Below, piece after piece: positions 17,369 through 26,119 of a DNA stretch of 64,000 nucleotides (its first letter is position 1; every line of letters begins with the position of its first letter). The notes beneath the pieces were generated by a model that was not told where the DNA came from, searched no databases, and was given only the letters and a program-made list of their open reading frames with translations. A program made the translations under genes and the position numbers. The DNA lies in assembly GCF_000468035.1 (NCBI RefSeq), contig NZ_KI260539.1:309709-373708 (forward strand), in the 5' to 3' direction. Source of the stretch: Selenomonas sp. oral taxon 892 str. F0426 (GTDB lineage: Bacteria; Bacillota; Negativicutes; Selenomonadales; Selenomonadaceae).

Positions 17369-18333
17369 CGGCACGTTTCAAAAGCCCCCTTCTCGTACTG
17401 CTTGGCCCAACAGCGGTCGGTAAGACCGCGCTGTCACTCCACCTTGCAGAGAGCCTTGGGACGGATATTATCTCAGGTGACTCGATGCTCGTCTATCTTG
17501 GTTTTGACATCGGCAGTGCAAAGCCGTCAGCAGAGGAGCGCGCACGTGTCCCGCATCATCTCATCGACATTCTTGATGCGGATGAAACATTCTCTGTGAC
17601 GGAATTTGTTGGGCGTGCCTCTGCGTTGATCGCCCAACACGAAGCGAGGGGGAGAATCCCCTTCGTTGTTGGCGGGACAGGACTCTACATCAAGGCACTT
17701 GTCGAGGGGTATGACTTCAACGAAACGCGTGAGCATACGGCGTTTCGCCGTGCTCTGGAGGGCATTGCGCGCCGGCGCGGCAATGCACGCGTCCATTCCT
17801 TTCTGGCGCATCGTGATCCCGCTGCAGCAGAGCGCCTGCACGCCAATAATCTCAGGCGTGTGATCCGCGCACTCGAGGTTGTACGCTATGGAGATGAACA
17901 AATCTCACAGGAGAGTGCACTTGCGTGTGGTACAGCTCCCTACGATGCCTTTGTCATCGGACTCACACGGGGACGTGCCCATCTCTATGAACGCATCAAT
18001 GCTCGGGTGGAAGCAATGTTTGCGGCGGGACTTACGGATGAGGTGGCGGCTCTTCTCGCATCTGGAATAGATCGCGATGCTCCTGCGATGAAGGGGATCG
18101 GCTACAAGGAGACCGTTGCTTATCTTGCTGGGAGGATGAGTAAGTCACAGGCGATCAATGCTATCCAGACGGCGACGCGTCACTTTGCGAAGCGTCAGCT
18201 GACCTGGTATCGGCGTATGCCCTACATCCACTGGTATGATGCGGATGCGCGAACGGAGACAGAACTCCTGCATGAGATCCTCGCGGATGTGCGTGCATGG
18301 CAGGAAGTAAGAGAAAGGGGCGCTCAGGCGTGA
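17365..18333 (+). CDS. miaA: tRNA dimethylallyltransferase
   Basis: A 322-residue enzyme that adds the dimethylallyl group to A37 of tRNAs reading UNN codons. P-loop GPTAVGKTA is near residues 13-21, followed by the DII(S)GDSM motif that binds the substrate base. The rest of the chain has the family pattern ([24 protein letters not shown]). TTG start overlaps the previous stop as TTGA. The neighbour downstream is hfq, the usual miaA-hfq pairing. Confidence 0.96.
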   Translation: MTARFKSPLLVLLGPTAVGKTALSLHLAESLGTDIISGDSMLVYLGFDIGSAKPSAEERARVPHHLIDILDADETFSVTEFVGRASALIAQHEARGRIPFVVGGTGLYIKALVEGYDFNETREHTAFRRALEGIARRRGNARVHSFLAHRDPAAAERLHANNLRRVIRALEVVRYGDEQISQESALACGTAPYDAFVIGLTRGRAHLYERINARVEAMFAAGLTDEVAALLASGIDRDAPAMKGIGYKETVAYLAGRMSKSQAINAIQTATRHFAKRQLTWYRRMPYIHWYDADARTETELLHEILADVRAWQEVRERGAQA

Positions 18334-18563
18334 CGGCAAAAATCATCAATCTGCAGGACAATTTTCTTAATCAGGTGCGTAAGGACGGTATCTCTGTGAC
18401 AATCCATCTCGTGAATGGGTTCCAGATCAAGGGGACGGTACGAGGCTTTGACAATTTTGTTGTGCTCGTTGATACGATGGGGAAGCAGCAGATGATCTAT
18501 AAGCACGCGATATCAACCATTACGCCCGGACAAACGGTGAAGGTTCTGGCCGATGAGTCCTGA
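18330..18563 (+). CDS. hfq: RNA chaperone Hfq
   Basis: A 77-residue Sm-like protein forming a hexamer that pairs small RNAs with mRNAs. Sm1 ([20 protein letters not shown]) and Sm2 ([10 protein letters not shown], the YKH motif) are both present; the acidic C-terminal tail of enteric Hfq is absent, as is normal in Firmicutes. A longer in-frame extension of 11 residues exists inside miaA, but GTG at 18330 overlaps the miaA stop as GTGA, has GAAAGGGG upstream and gives the usual MTAKxxNLQD start. Confidence 0.96.
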   Translation: MTAKIINLQDNFLNQVRKDGISVTIHLVNGFQIKGTVRGFDNFVVLVDTMGKQQMIYKHAISTITPGQTVKVLADES

Positions 18564-18583
18564 GGGGCAAAGAAATAATGCTG

Positions 18584-18611
18584 CTGCACCGGTTCGGTGC
18601 AGTGTTTTTCT
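18584..18611 (+). terminator. Terminator after hfq
   Basis: CTGCACCG (18584-18591), TTCG-type loop, CGGTGCAG (18595-18602), then TGTTTTTCTTTTT. The T tract runs into the ribosome binding region of dut. Confidence 0.85.
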
Positions 18612-18626
18612 TTTTGAGGAGAACAT

Positions 18627-19079
18627 ATGAAGACACGCGGATTTGAGATCGTTTCCATGTATGAATCGACGGGAATTCATCTGCCGGAGCGCAAGACGGG
18701 GGCCAGCACGGGATATGATTTTGCGGCGGCGGAGTCTGTCGAGATTCAGGCGGGTGAGGGCTGTCTCGTTCCCACGGGGGTTAAGGCGTATATGCAGCCG
18801 GACGAGGTTCTGCTCATCTATATCCGTTCGAGTGCGGCACTCAAGAAGCATCTCATGCTCATGAACAGCGTTGGCGTCATTGATGCTGATTACTATGGAA
18901 ATGCGGAGAATGAGGGCCATATATTTATCCCGCTTTATAATTATGGAACGGAAGCTGTCCATATTGCGGCAGGCGAGCGAATTGCACAGGGCATTTTTAC
19001 CCACTATCTGACCGTGGACGGCGATACGGCGGGACATGGAGGAGCACGTTCGGGCGGATTCGGATCGACGGGCTCATGA
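18627..19079 (+). CDS. dut: dUTP diphosphatase
   Basis: A 150-residue trimeric dUTPase, which turns dUTP into dUMP and keeps uracil out of DNA. Motifs in order are YDFAAAE (motif 1 region, ~30), IRSSAALKKHL (motif 2, ~72), NSVGVIDADYYGN (motif 3, ~82-94), and C-terminal GARSGGFGSTG (motif 5) that closes over the substrate. Ribosome binding site GAGGAG lies 7-8 nt before the ATG. No promoter is evident after the hfq terminator, so it may depend on read-through. Confidence 0.95.
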   Translation: MKTRGFEIVSMYESTGIHLPERKTGASTGYDFAAAESVEIQAGEGCLVPTGVKAYMQPDEVLLIYIRSSAALKKHLMLMNSVGVIDADYYGNAENEGHIFIPLYNYGTEAVHIAAGERIAQGIFTHYLTVDGDTAGHGGARSGGFGSTGS

Positions 19080-19091
19080 TGCATGCCATTT

Positions 19092-19120
19092 TTGACAGGA
19101 AAACGAAACTCATTTATAAT
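19092..19120 (+). promoter_or_regulatory. Consensus promoter for the Rrf2 regulator and cysteine desulfurase
   Basis: -35 TTGACA (19092-19097), exactly 17 bp, -10 TATAAT (19115-19120). Such a perfect promoter is expected to be held down by a repressor, and the first gene is a repressor-family protein. Confidence 0.8.
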
Positions 19121-19181
19121 GACCTGAAATAGACTGATTTTTATTGGGATTGATGGGGAATCCATCCATCCGGGAGATGAT

Positions 19182-19625
19182 ATGAAACTTTCAACGAAGG
19201 GGCGCTACAGTGTGACGGCGCTCTATGAACTTGCCCTGCACTATGGTGAGGGGGTTGTTCCTCTCAAGACAATTGCAAAGACGCAGGGAATCTCAGAGAA
19301 CTATCTCGAGCAGCTGATGGCGCCGCTTCGGCGTGCAGGACTTGTAGAGAGCGTACGCGGGGCACAGGGCGGCTATACACTTGCACGCGCGCCCGAAGAT
19401 GTTACCATTGGGCGGATTATCACGGCCGTTGAAGGACCGATTGCCCTCGTGGACTGCGTGCTCGCGAGTGCGGAGGCAGACGATCAGAGCTGCGTACGTG
19501 CGGGCAGCTGCGTCACACGTCAGATCTGGGTAGAGGTCTGCGACAGCATGAACGCTGTCCTAAATAATATTTCACTTGCTGATCTTGTGCAGCGCAATCG
19601 ACATCGCATTGGGTGCAATCAGTGA
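19182..19625 (+). CDS. Rrf2-family (IscR/CymR-like) transcriptional regulator
   Basis: A 147-residue winged-helix regulator: MKLSTKGRYSVTALYELA start, recognition region around ISENYLEQLMAPLRRAGLV (38-56) and the wing GAQGGYTLAR. Cys92, Cys104 and Cys110 could bind an Fe-S cluster as in IscR, though IscR spaces its three Cys five residues apart and here the first gap is eleven. It overlaps a cysteine desulfurase gene by 4 nt, so regulation of Fe-S or cysteine metabolism is likely; CymR-type (cysteine) and IscR-type (Fe-S) roles cannot be separated from this alone. Confidence 0.9.
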   Translation: MKLSTKGRYSVTALYELALHYGEGVVPLKTIAKTQGISENYLEQLMAPLRRAGLVESVRGAQGGYTLARAPEDVTIGRIITAVEGPIALVDCVLASAEADDQSCVRAGSCVTRQIWVEVCDSMNAVLNNISLADLVQRNRHRIGCNQ

Positions 19626-20758
19626 AGCGTATCTATTTCGACTATGCCGCAACAAGTCCTCTTGATGCGCGTGTCCTTGCTGCGATGCAGCCGTATTTGA
19701 CAGAGGCCTATGGAAATCCATCGAGCCTCCATCACTTCGGTCAGACGGCGCGGCGTGCCGTTATGTGCGCGCGTGAGCAGGCGGCAGCCTTGATTGGAGC
19801 TGCACCCGACGAGCTTTTTTTTACAAGTGGTGGAACGGAGAGCGATAACTGGGCGTTGTGCGGAATTGCCGCGGAACGCAGGGCGGCGGGCTGCGGCGCG
19901 CACATCGTGATTTCGGCGATCGAGCATGCCGCCGTGCGTGAGACGTGTCGCTATCTGGAGACGCTTGGCTTCTCCATCACTTCAGTTCCTGTTGACTATG
20001 AGGGGATGGTTGATCCCGATGACATCGAGGCGGCACTCGGTACCGATACGGCGCTTGTCAGCGTCATGACGGCGAACAATGAGGTCGGAACCATCCAGCC
20101 GATTGCGGAGATCGGTGCGCGTCTGCACGCACGCGGCATTCCGTTTCATACGGATGCGGTGCAGGCGGCTGGACATATTCCACTCGATGTGAATGCACTG
20201 CAGGTGGATGCTCTTTCCTTTTCTGCGCATAAATTCTGCGGGCCTAAGGGCATTGGTGCTCTCTATCTGCGGCGCGGGACAAAGTGTGCACCGCTGCTTC
20301 ACGGCGGAGCACAGGAGCGTGATTACCGGGCGGGTACGGAGAATGTCGCGGCGATTGTCGGATGCGGTCGTGCGGCGGAGATTGCGCTGGCGGAGATGGA
20401 TGCGGAGGAACGGCGCATTCGGTCGGAAGCCGACTTTCTTCGAAGCCGACTCAGCGCTATTGATGGGATTGTATTTCATGGTGCGCAAAAACATTGTCTT
20501 GCCGGGATCTTGAATTTTGGCACACAGGCCCTCGCACAGGATAGCTTGCTCATTCGTCTTGATCTCATGGGCTTTGCAGTATCTGCTGGAAGTGCCTGCA
20601 GTGCGGGCGCCGCACACCCCTCCCACGTCCTGTGCGCAATGCATCTCTCAGAGGAAGAGGCGCGCAGGGCGATCCGTGTTAGTATTGGGCGCTTTACCGA
20701 GCATGCGGACGTGGAGGAGTTTGCCGATACGATGACACAGATCGCATCGGAACGCTGA
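19622..20758 (+). CDS. Cysteine desulfurase, NifS/IscS type
   Basis: A 378-residue PLP enzyme that takes sulfur from cysteine for Fe-S clusters and tRNA thiolation. PLP lysine lies in SFSAHKFCGPKG (near residue 200) and the sulfur-accepting Cys in SAGSACSAGA near 325. Two GTG starts are possible; the one at 19622 overlaps the regulator's stop as GTGA and gives the usual KRIYFDYAATSP start. Neither an IscU/NifU scaffold nor mnmA follows, as they often do. Confidence 0.93.
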   Translation: MKRIYFDYAATSPLDARVLAAMQPYLTEAYGNPSSLHHFGQTARRAVMCAREQAAALIGAAPDELFFTSGGTESDNWALCGIAAERRAAGCGAHIVISAIEHAAVRETCRYLETLGFSITSVPVDYEGMVDPDDIEAALGTDTALVSVMTANNEVGTIQPIAEIGARLHARGIPFHTDAVQAAGHIPLDVNALQVDALSFSAHKFCGPKGIGALYLRRGTKCAPLLHGGAQERDYRAGTENVAAIVGCGRAAEIALAEMDAEERRIRSEADFLRSRLSAIDGIVFHGAQKHCLAGILNFGTQALAQDSLLIRLDLMGFAVSAGSACSAGAAHPSHVLCAMHLSEEEARRAIRVSIGRFTEHADVEEFADTMTQIASER

Positions 20759-20775
20759 AAATCCGGCAGACCTTA

Positions 20776-20791
20776 TTTTATCTGTGATTCC
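20776..20791 (+). repeat. Single MITE-like end upstream of rodZ
   Basis: TTTTATCTGTGATTCC matches the right end of the MITE-like family (compare 10258-10272 and 13301-13316). A degenerate partner, GGAACGCTGAAAAT, overlaps the stop of the preceding gene. It lies directly before the rodZ -35 box. Confidence 0.4.
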
Positions 20792-20820
20792 TTGTCTTTG
20801 TAAGATAGTTCATGTATAAT
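20792..20820 (+). promoter_or_regulatory. Promoter for rodZ and downstream genes
   Basis: -35 TTGTCT (20792-20797), 17-bp spacer, -10 TATAAT (20815-20820). Confidence 0.65.
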
Positions 20821-20863
20821 CAATTTATATACCGTAAGTGACAAAAGTCAGGGAGGGAGTCTC

Positions 20864-21799
20864 ATGGTAGGGGACATCTTGCGAAGAGAGCGCGAGAAAC
20901 AAGGGCTGACAATTGCCGATATCGAGCAAGGGACGAGTATTCGTAGGCTTTATATCGAGCATATTGAGCGAGGCAACATTGATGAATTGCCTGGAATGGT
21001 CTATGCGAAGGGTTTCGTACGCAACTATGCAAAGTTCCTGCACATGGATGCGGAGATGCTCGTGCAGCAGTTTGCAGAGGAGAATGGAGCAGCACCTGTA
21101 CCGGTTTCTCCGGAGCCAGAGAGCAGCGCACGGCGCATTTCTCTGAGCAATGTGGGCGATGAGTCTCTCTCTCAGATCTCTATAGGAGGCACGAGTGCAT
21201 CCTATGCTGGGATATTTGCAAAGCTCGCGATCGGGATCGTCGTTTTGGCCGCACTCGTGGGCGGAGGCGCGGCCGTCATCTCGGCGATCAATTCTCCTGC
21301 GAAGGAAACAGCGCAGGTTCCGGCAGTCAAGACGGAGCAGGCAGGACCCTCTAAGGCGTCTGCTGAGGCTGATGCGACCGATGCAGCGCGTGCAGAGGCA
21401 ACGTCAGACGGGGTGCGTGTGAGCGTGACTCTTTCAGAGCGCTGCTGGACGGAAGTAAGCATCGACGGAAAGAATGTTTTTGAGGGGATCATCGAAAAGG
21501 GGAAAACAGAGAACTGGCAGGGCAAGGACTCTGTTGTTATTCGCGCGGGCAATGCGGGAGCCCTGGATGTATCGCTGAACGGGAGAAAACTCGGCAAATT
21601 CGGAGATTACGGAGAAGTGGTCGAGCGCCGCTTCACAAAGACGTCAAAGGACTTGAAGGATACCCTGCCCCCTGCACGTACGCAGGAATCCGTATCGGCT
21701 AAGGACCAGCAGCCCTCCGGGCGCGCGGAGCGCAGTGCCGCAAACGGGGGAAATGCGCGGGATACGAGGAGCACGGCAGGCGCAAAGAATACGCAGTGA
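20864..21799 (+). CDS. rodZ: RodZ-like cytoskeletal/cell-shape protein
   Basis: A 311-residue bitopic membrane protein. Residues ~1-70 are the RodZ-type helix-turn-helix (LRREREKQGLTIADIEQGTSI ... YAKGFVRNYAKFLHM) that binds MreB. One membrane helix spans about 118-141, an Ala-rich linker follows, and residues ~180-255 form the extracytoplasmic beta domain (VSVTLSERCWTEVSIDG) of the family. A low-complexity Ser/Arg/Ala tail of ~50 residues ends the protein. RodZ guides rod-shaped wall growth. GGGAGGG lies just before the ATG. Confidence 0.9.
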   Translation: MVGDILRREREKQGLTIADIEQGTSIRRLYIEHIERGNIDELPGMVYAKGFVRNYAKFLHMDAEMLVQQFAEENGAAPVPVSPEPESSARRISLSNVGDESLSQISIGGTSASYAGIFAKLAIGIVVLAALVGGGAAVISAINSPAKETAQVPAVKTEQAGPSKASAEADATDAARAEATSDGVRVSVTLSERCWTEVSIDGKNVFEGIIEKGKTENWQGKDSVVIRAGNAGALDVSLNGRKLGKFGDYGEVVERRFTKTSKDLKDTLPPARTQESVSAKDQQPSGRAERSAANGGNARDTRSTAGAKNTQ

Positions 21800-21827
21800 G
21801 AACGGCAATGAGGAAGGATGAAGTACG

Positions 21828-22292
21828 ATGAAATGTCCTTTTTGCAAGCAGCCGGACAGCCGGGTGATCGATTCAAGAGCAGCCGATGATGGGACGACGA
21901 TCCGACGCCGCCGTGAATGTGGTGAATGTGGGCGGCGCTTTACGACCTATGAGGTAGTGGAGAAGCTGCCGCTCATGGTCGTCAAGCGGGATAATCGCCG
22001 TGAGCCGTTCAGCCGGGATAAGCTGCTGACGGGGATTATTCGTTCCTGTGATAAGCGCGACATCTCGATGGAGCAAATCACGAACTTTGTCGCGGAGATC
22101 GAGCGCGATATCCGCAACCGTACGGAGCCTGAGGTGCCGTCTGAGAAGATCGGCGAGATCGTCATGGAGCGGTTGAAGGACTTCGACGAGGTCGCCTATA
22201 TTCGCTTTGCTTCCGTCTATCGAAAATTTGATGACATTACAAATTTCATCGAGGAGCTGGAAACCCTGCGCGCGCATCGGGGGAAGGAGTAA
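21828..22292 (+). CDS. nrdR: Transcriptional repressor NrdR
   Basis: A 154-residue regulator of ribonucleotide reductase genes. The N-terminal zinc ribbon has four Cys (CPFC at 3-6 and CGEC near 31-34), and an ATP-cone domain (LPLMVVKRDNRREPF onwards) senses ATP/dATP. Length and order match the family exactly. No nrd genes are in the window, so its targets lie elsewhere. Confidence 0.97.
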   Translation: MKCPFCKQPDSRVIDSRAADDGTTIRRRRECGECGRRFTTYEVVEKLPLMVVKRDNRREPFSRDKLLTGIIRSCDKRDISMEQITNFVAEIERDIRNRTEPEVPSEKIGEIVMERLKDFDEVAYIRFASVYRKFDDITNFIEELETLRAHRGKE

Positions 22293-22313
22293 CGAGAACG
22301 AAAGAGGCAGGAT

Positions 22314-24065
22314 TTGGATCACCGTCTGAAGAGCAGTTTACAGGATCGGTTTGCACAGGAGCGTGGGTCTTACCGCTATCCAGCAGGAGGACGAACGCGC
22401 TTTGCGCTCGTCTATCCAAATACCTACTTCGTGGGTATGTCGAACCTTGGACTGCACATTATCTACGATCTTCTCAACAAGCGTGTGGATACTGCATGTG
22501 AGCGGTTCTTCCTGCCCGACCGTACAGAACTTCCTCGCTATGAACGCACGCAGACGCCGATGATGAGCGTGGAGACGCAGACGCCTCTTGCGGACTTCGC
22601 TCTCATCGGCTTTGCCGTTTCCTTCGAGATGGATTACTTCAACATCATCAAGATGCTGGAACTCAGCCATGTTCGACCTCTTGCGGCAGAACGTACGGGA
22701 CGTGATCCCCTTGTGATTACAGGAGGGCCATGTGCGACATTCAACCCGGAACCCCTTGCAGAGATTGCCGATGCCTTTGTGATCGGCGAGGGCGAGGTGA
22801 TTATGCCGGCCTTGATGGATGCGTATCATGAGGGACTTCGCCAGGGGCTTGATCGGACGGCACTTCTGCACCATTTGGCCCTCGTTCCGGGGGTCTATGT
22901 TCCTGCTCTTTACACTCCGGTCTATGATGCGGACGGACGGTTAACGGCACTTCGCTCAACAGATGATGCGCCCTCCAAGATCGCACGACAGTGGGTGGAG
23001 AATCTGGATGCATATCCAGCACATACGGTCGTTGTCACGGAGGATACGGAGTTCAACTTCTATCTCATCGAGACGGCGCGCGGCTGTGGCCGTCATTGTC
23101 GCTTCTGTATGGCGGGGTATTGCTTTCGCCGCCCGCGCAATCGCTCTCTCGCAGTCATTGAGGAGCAGGTGCGCGCAGCACTCCCCTACGGCAAGAAAAT
23201 TGGCCTCATGGGTGCAGCGATCTCGGACTATCCGGAGATCGATGCTCTTTGCCGCTCTATTCTCGGAGAGGGGCTGTCCATGTCCGTTGCGTCGTTTCGT
23301 GCAGATTCGGTGACGCAGGAGCTGGTTGAATCCCTTGCAGCTAGTGGGCTGAAGACGCTGACGCTCGCCCCTGAGGCCGGGAGCGCACGCATGCGTGCCG
23401 TCATCAACAAGGGGATCGAGGAGCATCACCTCTTCACGGCGATCGATCTCGGGGCAGCGGCACACATTCCAAATTTCAAACTGTATATCATGGTCGGCCT
23501 CCCCTTCGAGGAAGATGACGATATTGCGTCGATCATTGATCTTGCGGAGCGCCTTCGCAGATATATGGACGAGAGGGGCTGCCGCGGAACGCTGACACTC
23601 AGCATCAATCCCTTTGTTCCAAAGCCGTTCACTCCGTTTCAGTGGATGCCGATGGCGGACAAGAAGCGTCTCGATGCGGTGATGAAGAGAATCACACAGG
23701 CACTGCGCCGTCAAAAAAAGATTGTCGTCCACTTCGAGTCGCCGAAGGAGGCGCTCGTCCAGGCCATTCTCGCACGAGGCGATCGCCGTCTTGCTGCACC
23801 GCTCATACGGGCGTCAGAGGGACGTGGGGCAAAGGATCTAGTGCCGGAGATGCAGGAGGCGGGGCTGTCCCCGGACGACTACCTGACGCGGTCATGGACA
23901 GCGGACGAACTGCTCCCCTGGGAACACCTGGACATGGGGTTTACAAAGGGGTATCTGCGGCAGGAATACGTGCGCGCGGAGGCTCTGAAAGCAACGCCGA
24001 GCTGCTTCGATGGATGTACGCGCTGTGGTGTCTGTGCGCCCGACAAAGAAAGGACGATCGTATGA
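22314..24065 (+). CDS. Radical SAM protein, TIGR03960-like, with B12-binding-like N-terminus
   Basis: A 583-residue protein. Residues ~30-180 resemble a cobalamin-binding-type Rossmann domain (VYPNTYFVGMSNLGLHIIY; FNIIKMLEL; ITGGPCATFNPEPL). The radical SAM core has its [4Fe-4S] motif CGRHCRFC with Cys258, 262 and 265, and the C-terminus carries a further Cys cluster (CFDGCTRCGVC). It resembles the TIGR03960 family, often found beside DUF2344 proteins and RNase G; neither partner is here. The reaction is not established to my knowledge. TTG start with GAGGCAGG upstream; it overlaps pgeF as ATGA. Confidence 0.85.
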   Translation: MDHRLKSSLQDRFAQERGSYRYPAGGRTRFALVYPNTYFVGMSNLGLHIIYDLLNKRVDTACERFFLPDRTELPRYERTQTPMMSVETQTPLADFALIGFAVSFEMDYFNIIKMLELSHVRPLAAERTGRDPLVITGGPCATFNPEPLAEIADAFVIGEGEVIMPALMDAYHEGLRQGLDRTALLHHLALVPGVYVPALYTPVYDADGRLTALRSTDDAPSKIARQWVENLDAYPAHTVVVTEDTEFNFYLIETARGCGRHCRFCMAGYCFRRPRNRSLAVIEEQVRAALPYGKKIGLMGAAISDYPEIDALCRSILGEGLSMSVASFRADSVTQELVESLAASGLKTLTLAPEAGSARMRAVINKGIEEHHLFTAIDLGAAAHIPNFKLYIMVGLPFEEDDDIASIIDLAERLRRYMDERGCRGTLTLSINPFVPKPFTPFQWMPMADKKRLDAVMKRITQALRRQKKIVVHFESPKEALVQAILARGDRRLAAPLIRASEGRGAKDLVPEMQEAGLSPDDYLTRSWTADELLPWEHLDMGFTKGYLRQEYVRAEALKATPSCFDGCTRCGVCAPDKERTIV

Positions 24066-24877
24066 GTTTCGTATTGAAGCATCTGCGGGACAACCTATGG
24101 AGTGGTTCGCTCGATATCTTTCCAGAGGATCGCCTCATACACGGATTTTCTGCGCGTCAGGGAGGCGTAAGCCCTGTGCCGTTCGATACACTCAATATGG
24201 CGCTCCATGTTGGCGACGAACCAAGCAATGTGTGGGAGAATCGGCGGCGGTACTTTGCGGCTCTGGGGCTTGATGCGGAGCGAATCTGTACGATCCGCCA
24301 GATACATGGCACAGAGATCGTGCGCGCCTTTCGGAGAGATGCGGGGCGAGGCGCACATGACTATGCCGATGCCCTTGCCGATGCGGATGCCGTCATCACG
24401 AACGACAGCGGTGTTGCACTCATGCTTTGCTATGCGGACTGCGTTCCTGTTCTCCTCTACGATCCCGTACACAATGCGGCGGGCATTGTCCATGCAGGAT
24501 GGAAGGGATCGCTGGAGCGGATTGCAGTAAAGACACTGGCGCGTATGGGCGAGGAGTTCGGCACAGTGGCCTCCGATGTGCTTGCAGGGATTGGTCCCTC
24601 TATTGGGGCAGGGTGTTATACGGTCGGACGTGAGGTGGCAGACCGATTTCACGCTGCATTTCCGAGGTATGCAGAGAAAATTGTCCAGGATCAGGACGGC
24701 GAGATCCACCTGGATCTCTGGACGGCAAACACGATGCAGCTCATTGAGGCAGGACTCACAGAGCGCAATATTGATCAGGCGGGCATATGTACCTCCTGTG
24801 ACCGAAATTTCTTTTACTCCTATCGTGCCGCAGACGGCAGGACAGGACGGCTTGCGGCGGTGATGGAACTAAGATGA
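24062..24877 (+). CDS. pgeF: Polyphenol oxidase/purine nucleosidase family protein (YfiH, PgeF)
   Basis: A 271-residue multicopper-oxidase-like (DUF152) protein. Zinc-site motifs are CYADCVPVLLYDP, HAGWKGS and CTSC near the C-terminus. In enterobacteria the relative edits peptidoglycan by preventing L-Ser incorporation, and other members act as purine nucleoside phosphorylases/deaminases. A longer in-frame extension runs back inside the radical SAM gene; the ATG at 24062, overlapping that gene's stop, is the natural start. It begins the YggS-SepF cluster, where this family is usual. Confidence 0.9.
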   Translation: MSFVLKHLRDNLWSGSLDIFPEDRLIHGFSARQGGVSPVPFDTLNMALHVGDEPSNVWENRRRYFAALGLDAERICTIRQIHGTEIVRAFRRDAGRGAHDYADALADADAVITNDSGVALMLCYADCVPVLLYDPVHNAAGIVHAGWKGSLERIAVKTLARMGEEFGTVASDVLAGIGPSIGAGCYTVGREVADRFHAAFPRYAEKIVQDQDGEIHLDLWTANTMQLIEAGLTERNIDQAGICTSCDRNFFYSYRAADGRTGRLAAVMELR

Positions 24878-25593
24878 GTGAAGATATGACGATCGAAGCG
24901 CGTCTTCAGCAGGTATACCATACGATTGCGGCAGCACGTGCCCGACGTACCCACGTGCCGAAGGAGGCACCAGTCGAGCTGATTGCGGTGACGAAGAATC
25001 ATTCTGTAGAGGAAATGCAGACGGCAATCGACAAAGGTGTCATGAACATTGGAGAGAATCGTGTGCAGGAGGCGCTAGAGAAGGCGGAAACACTGGAGCG
25101 TGAGGTCAAATGGCATCTCATTGGACATCTGCAGACGAATAAGGTGAAGCACGCCGTGCGGCAGTTTGATCTGATTCATTCCGTAGATTCGATACGCCTG
25201 GCAGAGGAGATCGATAAGGCGGCAGCGAAATTTGGCAAGGTGCAGAATATCCTGGTGCAGATCAATCTGGCGCGCGAGGCAAGCAAGTCGGGGATTGATT
25301 ATACGGAGCTCGATGATCTTCTGGCGGCAATTGATGGACTGCGTTCTGTCCGTTTGCAGGGTTTTATGTGCATGGCGCCGAATTATGATGATGTGGAGGA
25401 GTGCAGGCCGCTCTTCCGCACGATGTATGAAATCTTTCAGCAGGTCAAGGCGGCGGAACCGCGCACGGCGGACATCCGTTATCTTTCGATGGGGATGACG
25501 CATGACTATGAGATTGCGGTTGAGGAGGGCGCGAATCTGGTTCGCGTTGGCACAGCCATTTTTGGTGCACGTCAATATGCCCTAGGAGTGTGA
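24874..25593 (+). CDS. PLP homeostasis protein, YggS/YlmE family
   Basis: A 239-residue alanine-racemase-like TIM barrel that binds PLP and buffers vitamin B6 and amino acid pools; no enzymatic reaction is known. The PLP lysine is in IAVTKNHSVEEM (near 37), with the family motifs GENRVQEALEK, WHLIGHLQTNK, and the phosphate-binding YLSMGMTHDYEIAVEEGANLVRVGTAIFG. Start overlaps pgeF as ATGA. In Firmicutes this gene (ylmE) stands right before sepF, as here. Confidence 0.94.
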   Translation: MSEDMTIEARLQQVYHTIAAARARRTHVPKEAPVELIAVTKNHSVEEMQTAIDKGVMNIGENRVQEALEKAETLEREVKWHLIGHLQTNKVKHAVRQFDLIHSVDSIRLAEEIDKAAAKFGKVQNILVQINLAREASKSGIDYTELDDLLAAIDGLRSVRLQGFMCMAPNYDDVEECRPLFRTMYEIFQQVKAAEPRTADIRYLSMGMTHDYEIAVEEGANLVRVGTAIFGARQYALGV

Positions 25594-25600
25594 GGGATCA

Positions 25601-26113
25601 GTGAGTATCTTTAAGAAAATATCAACGAAGTTCATTGGTGTTACGCCGGATGATGAGATGGAGGAGAGCGAGGTCCACGAAGAGGAGAAGAAAAGCTCTC
25701 CTGTGACAGGGATTGGCTCGCGTGCTGGTCGTCGCTCGGAGACTGGAACAAACGTCTCCTCCTTTCCAGATTTTTCTGTGTCCACAGGTGGAACGGGCAA
25801 TGCGGTGATCGATAATGTCGTAGCCGCATATCGTATGAATGTCGTGGTCATTGAGCCGCAAACATTTGATGATGCTCAGCAGGTGGCCGTTAATCTCCAA
25901 AAAAAGAAACCCGTGGTGCTGAACTTTGAAAAGACAGAGAAGAGCGTAGCAAGCCGCATCATAGACTTTATCAGCGGAACAACGTATGCGCTCAATGGCG
26001 ATATCAAGAAGATCAGCAACAATGTGTTTCTCTGCGCACCAAACAACGTCAATGTGAGCTACTCTGAGGAGGAGCACCGTCTTGGCGACGATATGTCTTT
26101 TCTGAACAGGTAG
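25601..26113 (+). CDS. sepF: Cell division protein SepF
   Basis: A 170-residue FtsZ-associated division protein. The first residues MSIFKKISTKFIGV can form the membrane-targeting amphipathic helix; an acidic, Ser-rich linker follows; the SepF domain spans ~85-165 (VVVIEPQTFDDAQQVAVNLQKKKPVVLNF; DFISGTTYALNGDIKKISNNVFLCAP). GTG start 8 nt after the previous gene. Confidence 0.96.
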   Translation: MSIFKKISTKFIGVTPDDEMEESEVHEEEKKSSPVTGIGSRAGRRSETGTNVSSFPDFSVSTGGTGNAVIDNVVAAYRMNVVVIEPQTFDDAQQVAVNLQKKKPVVLNFEKTEKSVASRIIDFISGTTYALNGDIKKISNNVFLCAPNNVNVSYSEEEHRLGDDMSFLNR

Positions 26114-26119
26114 CGGCCG

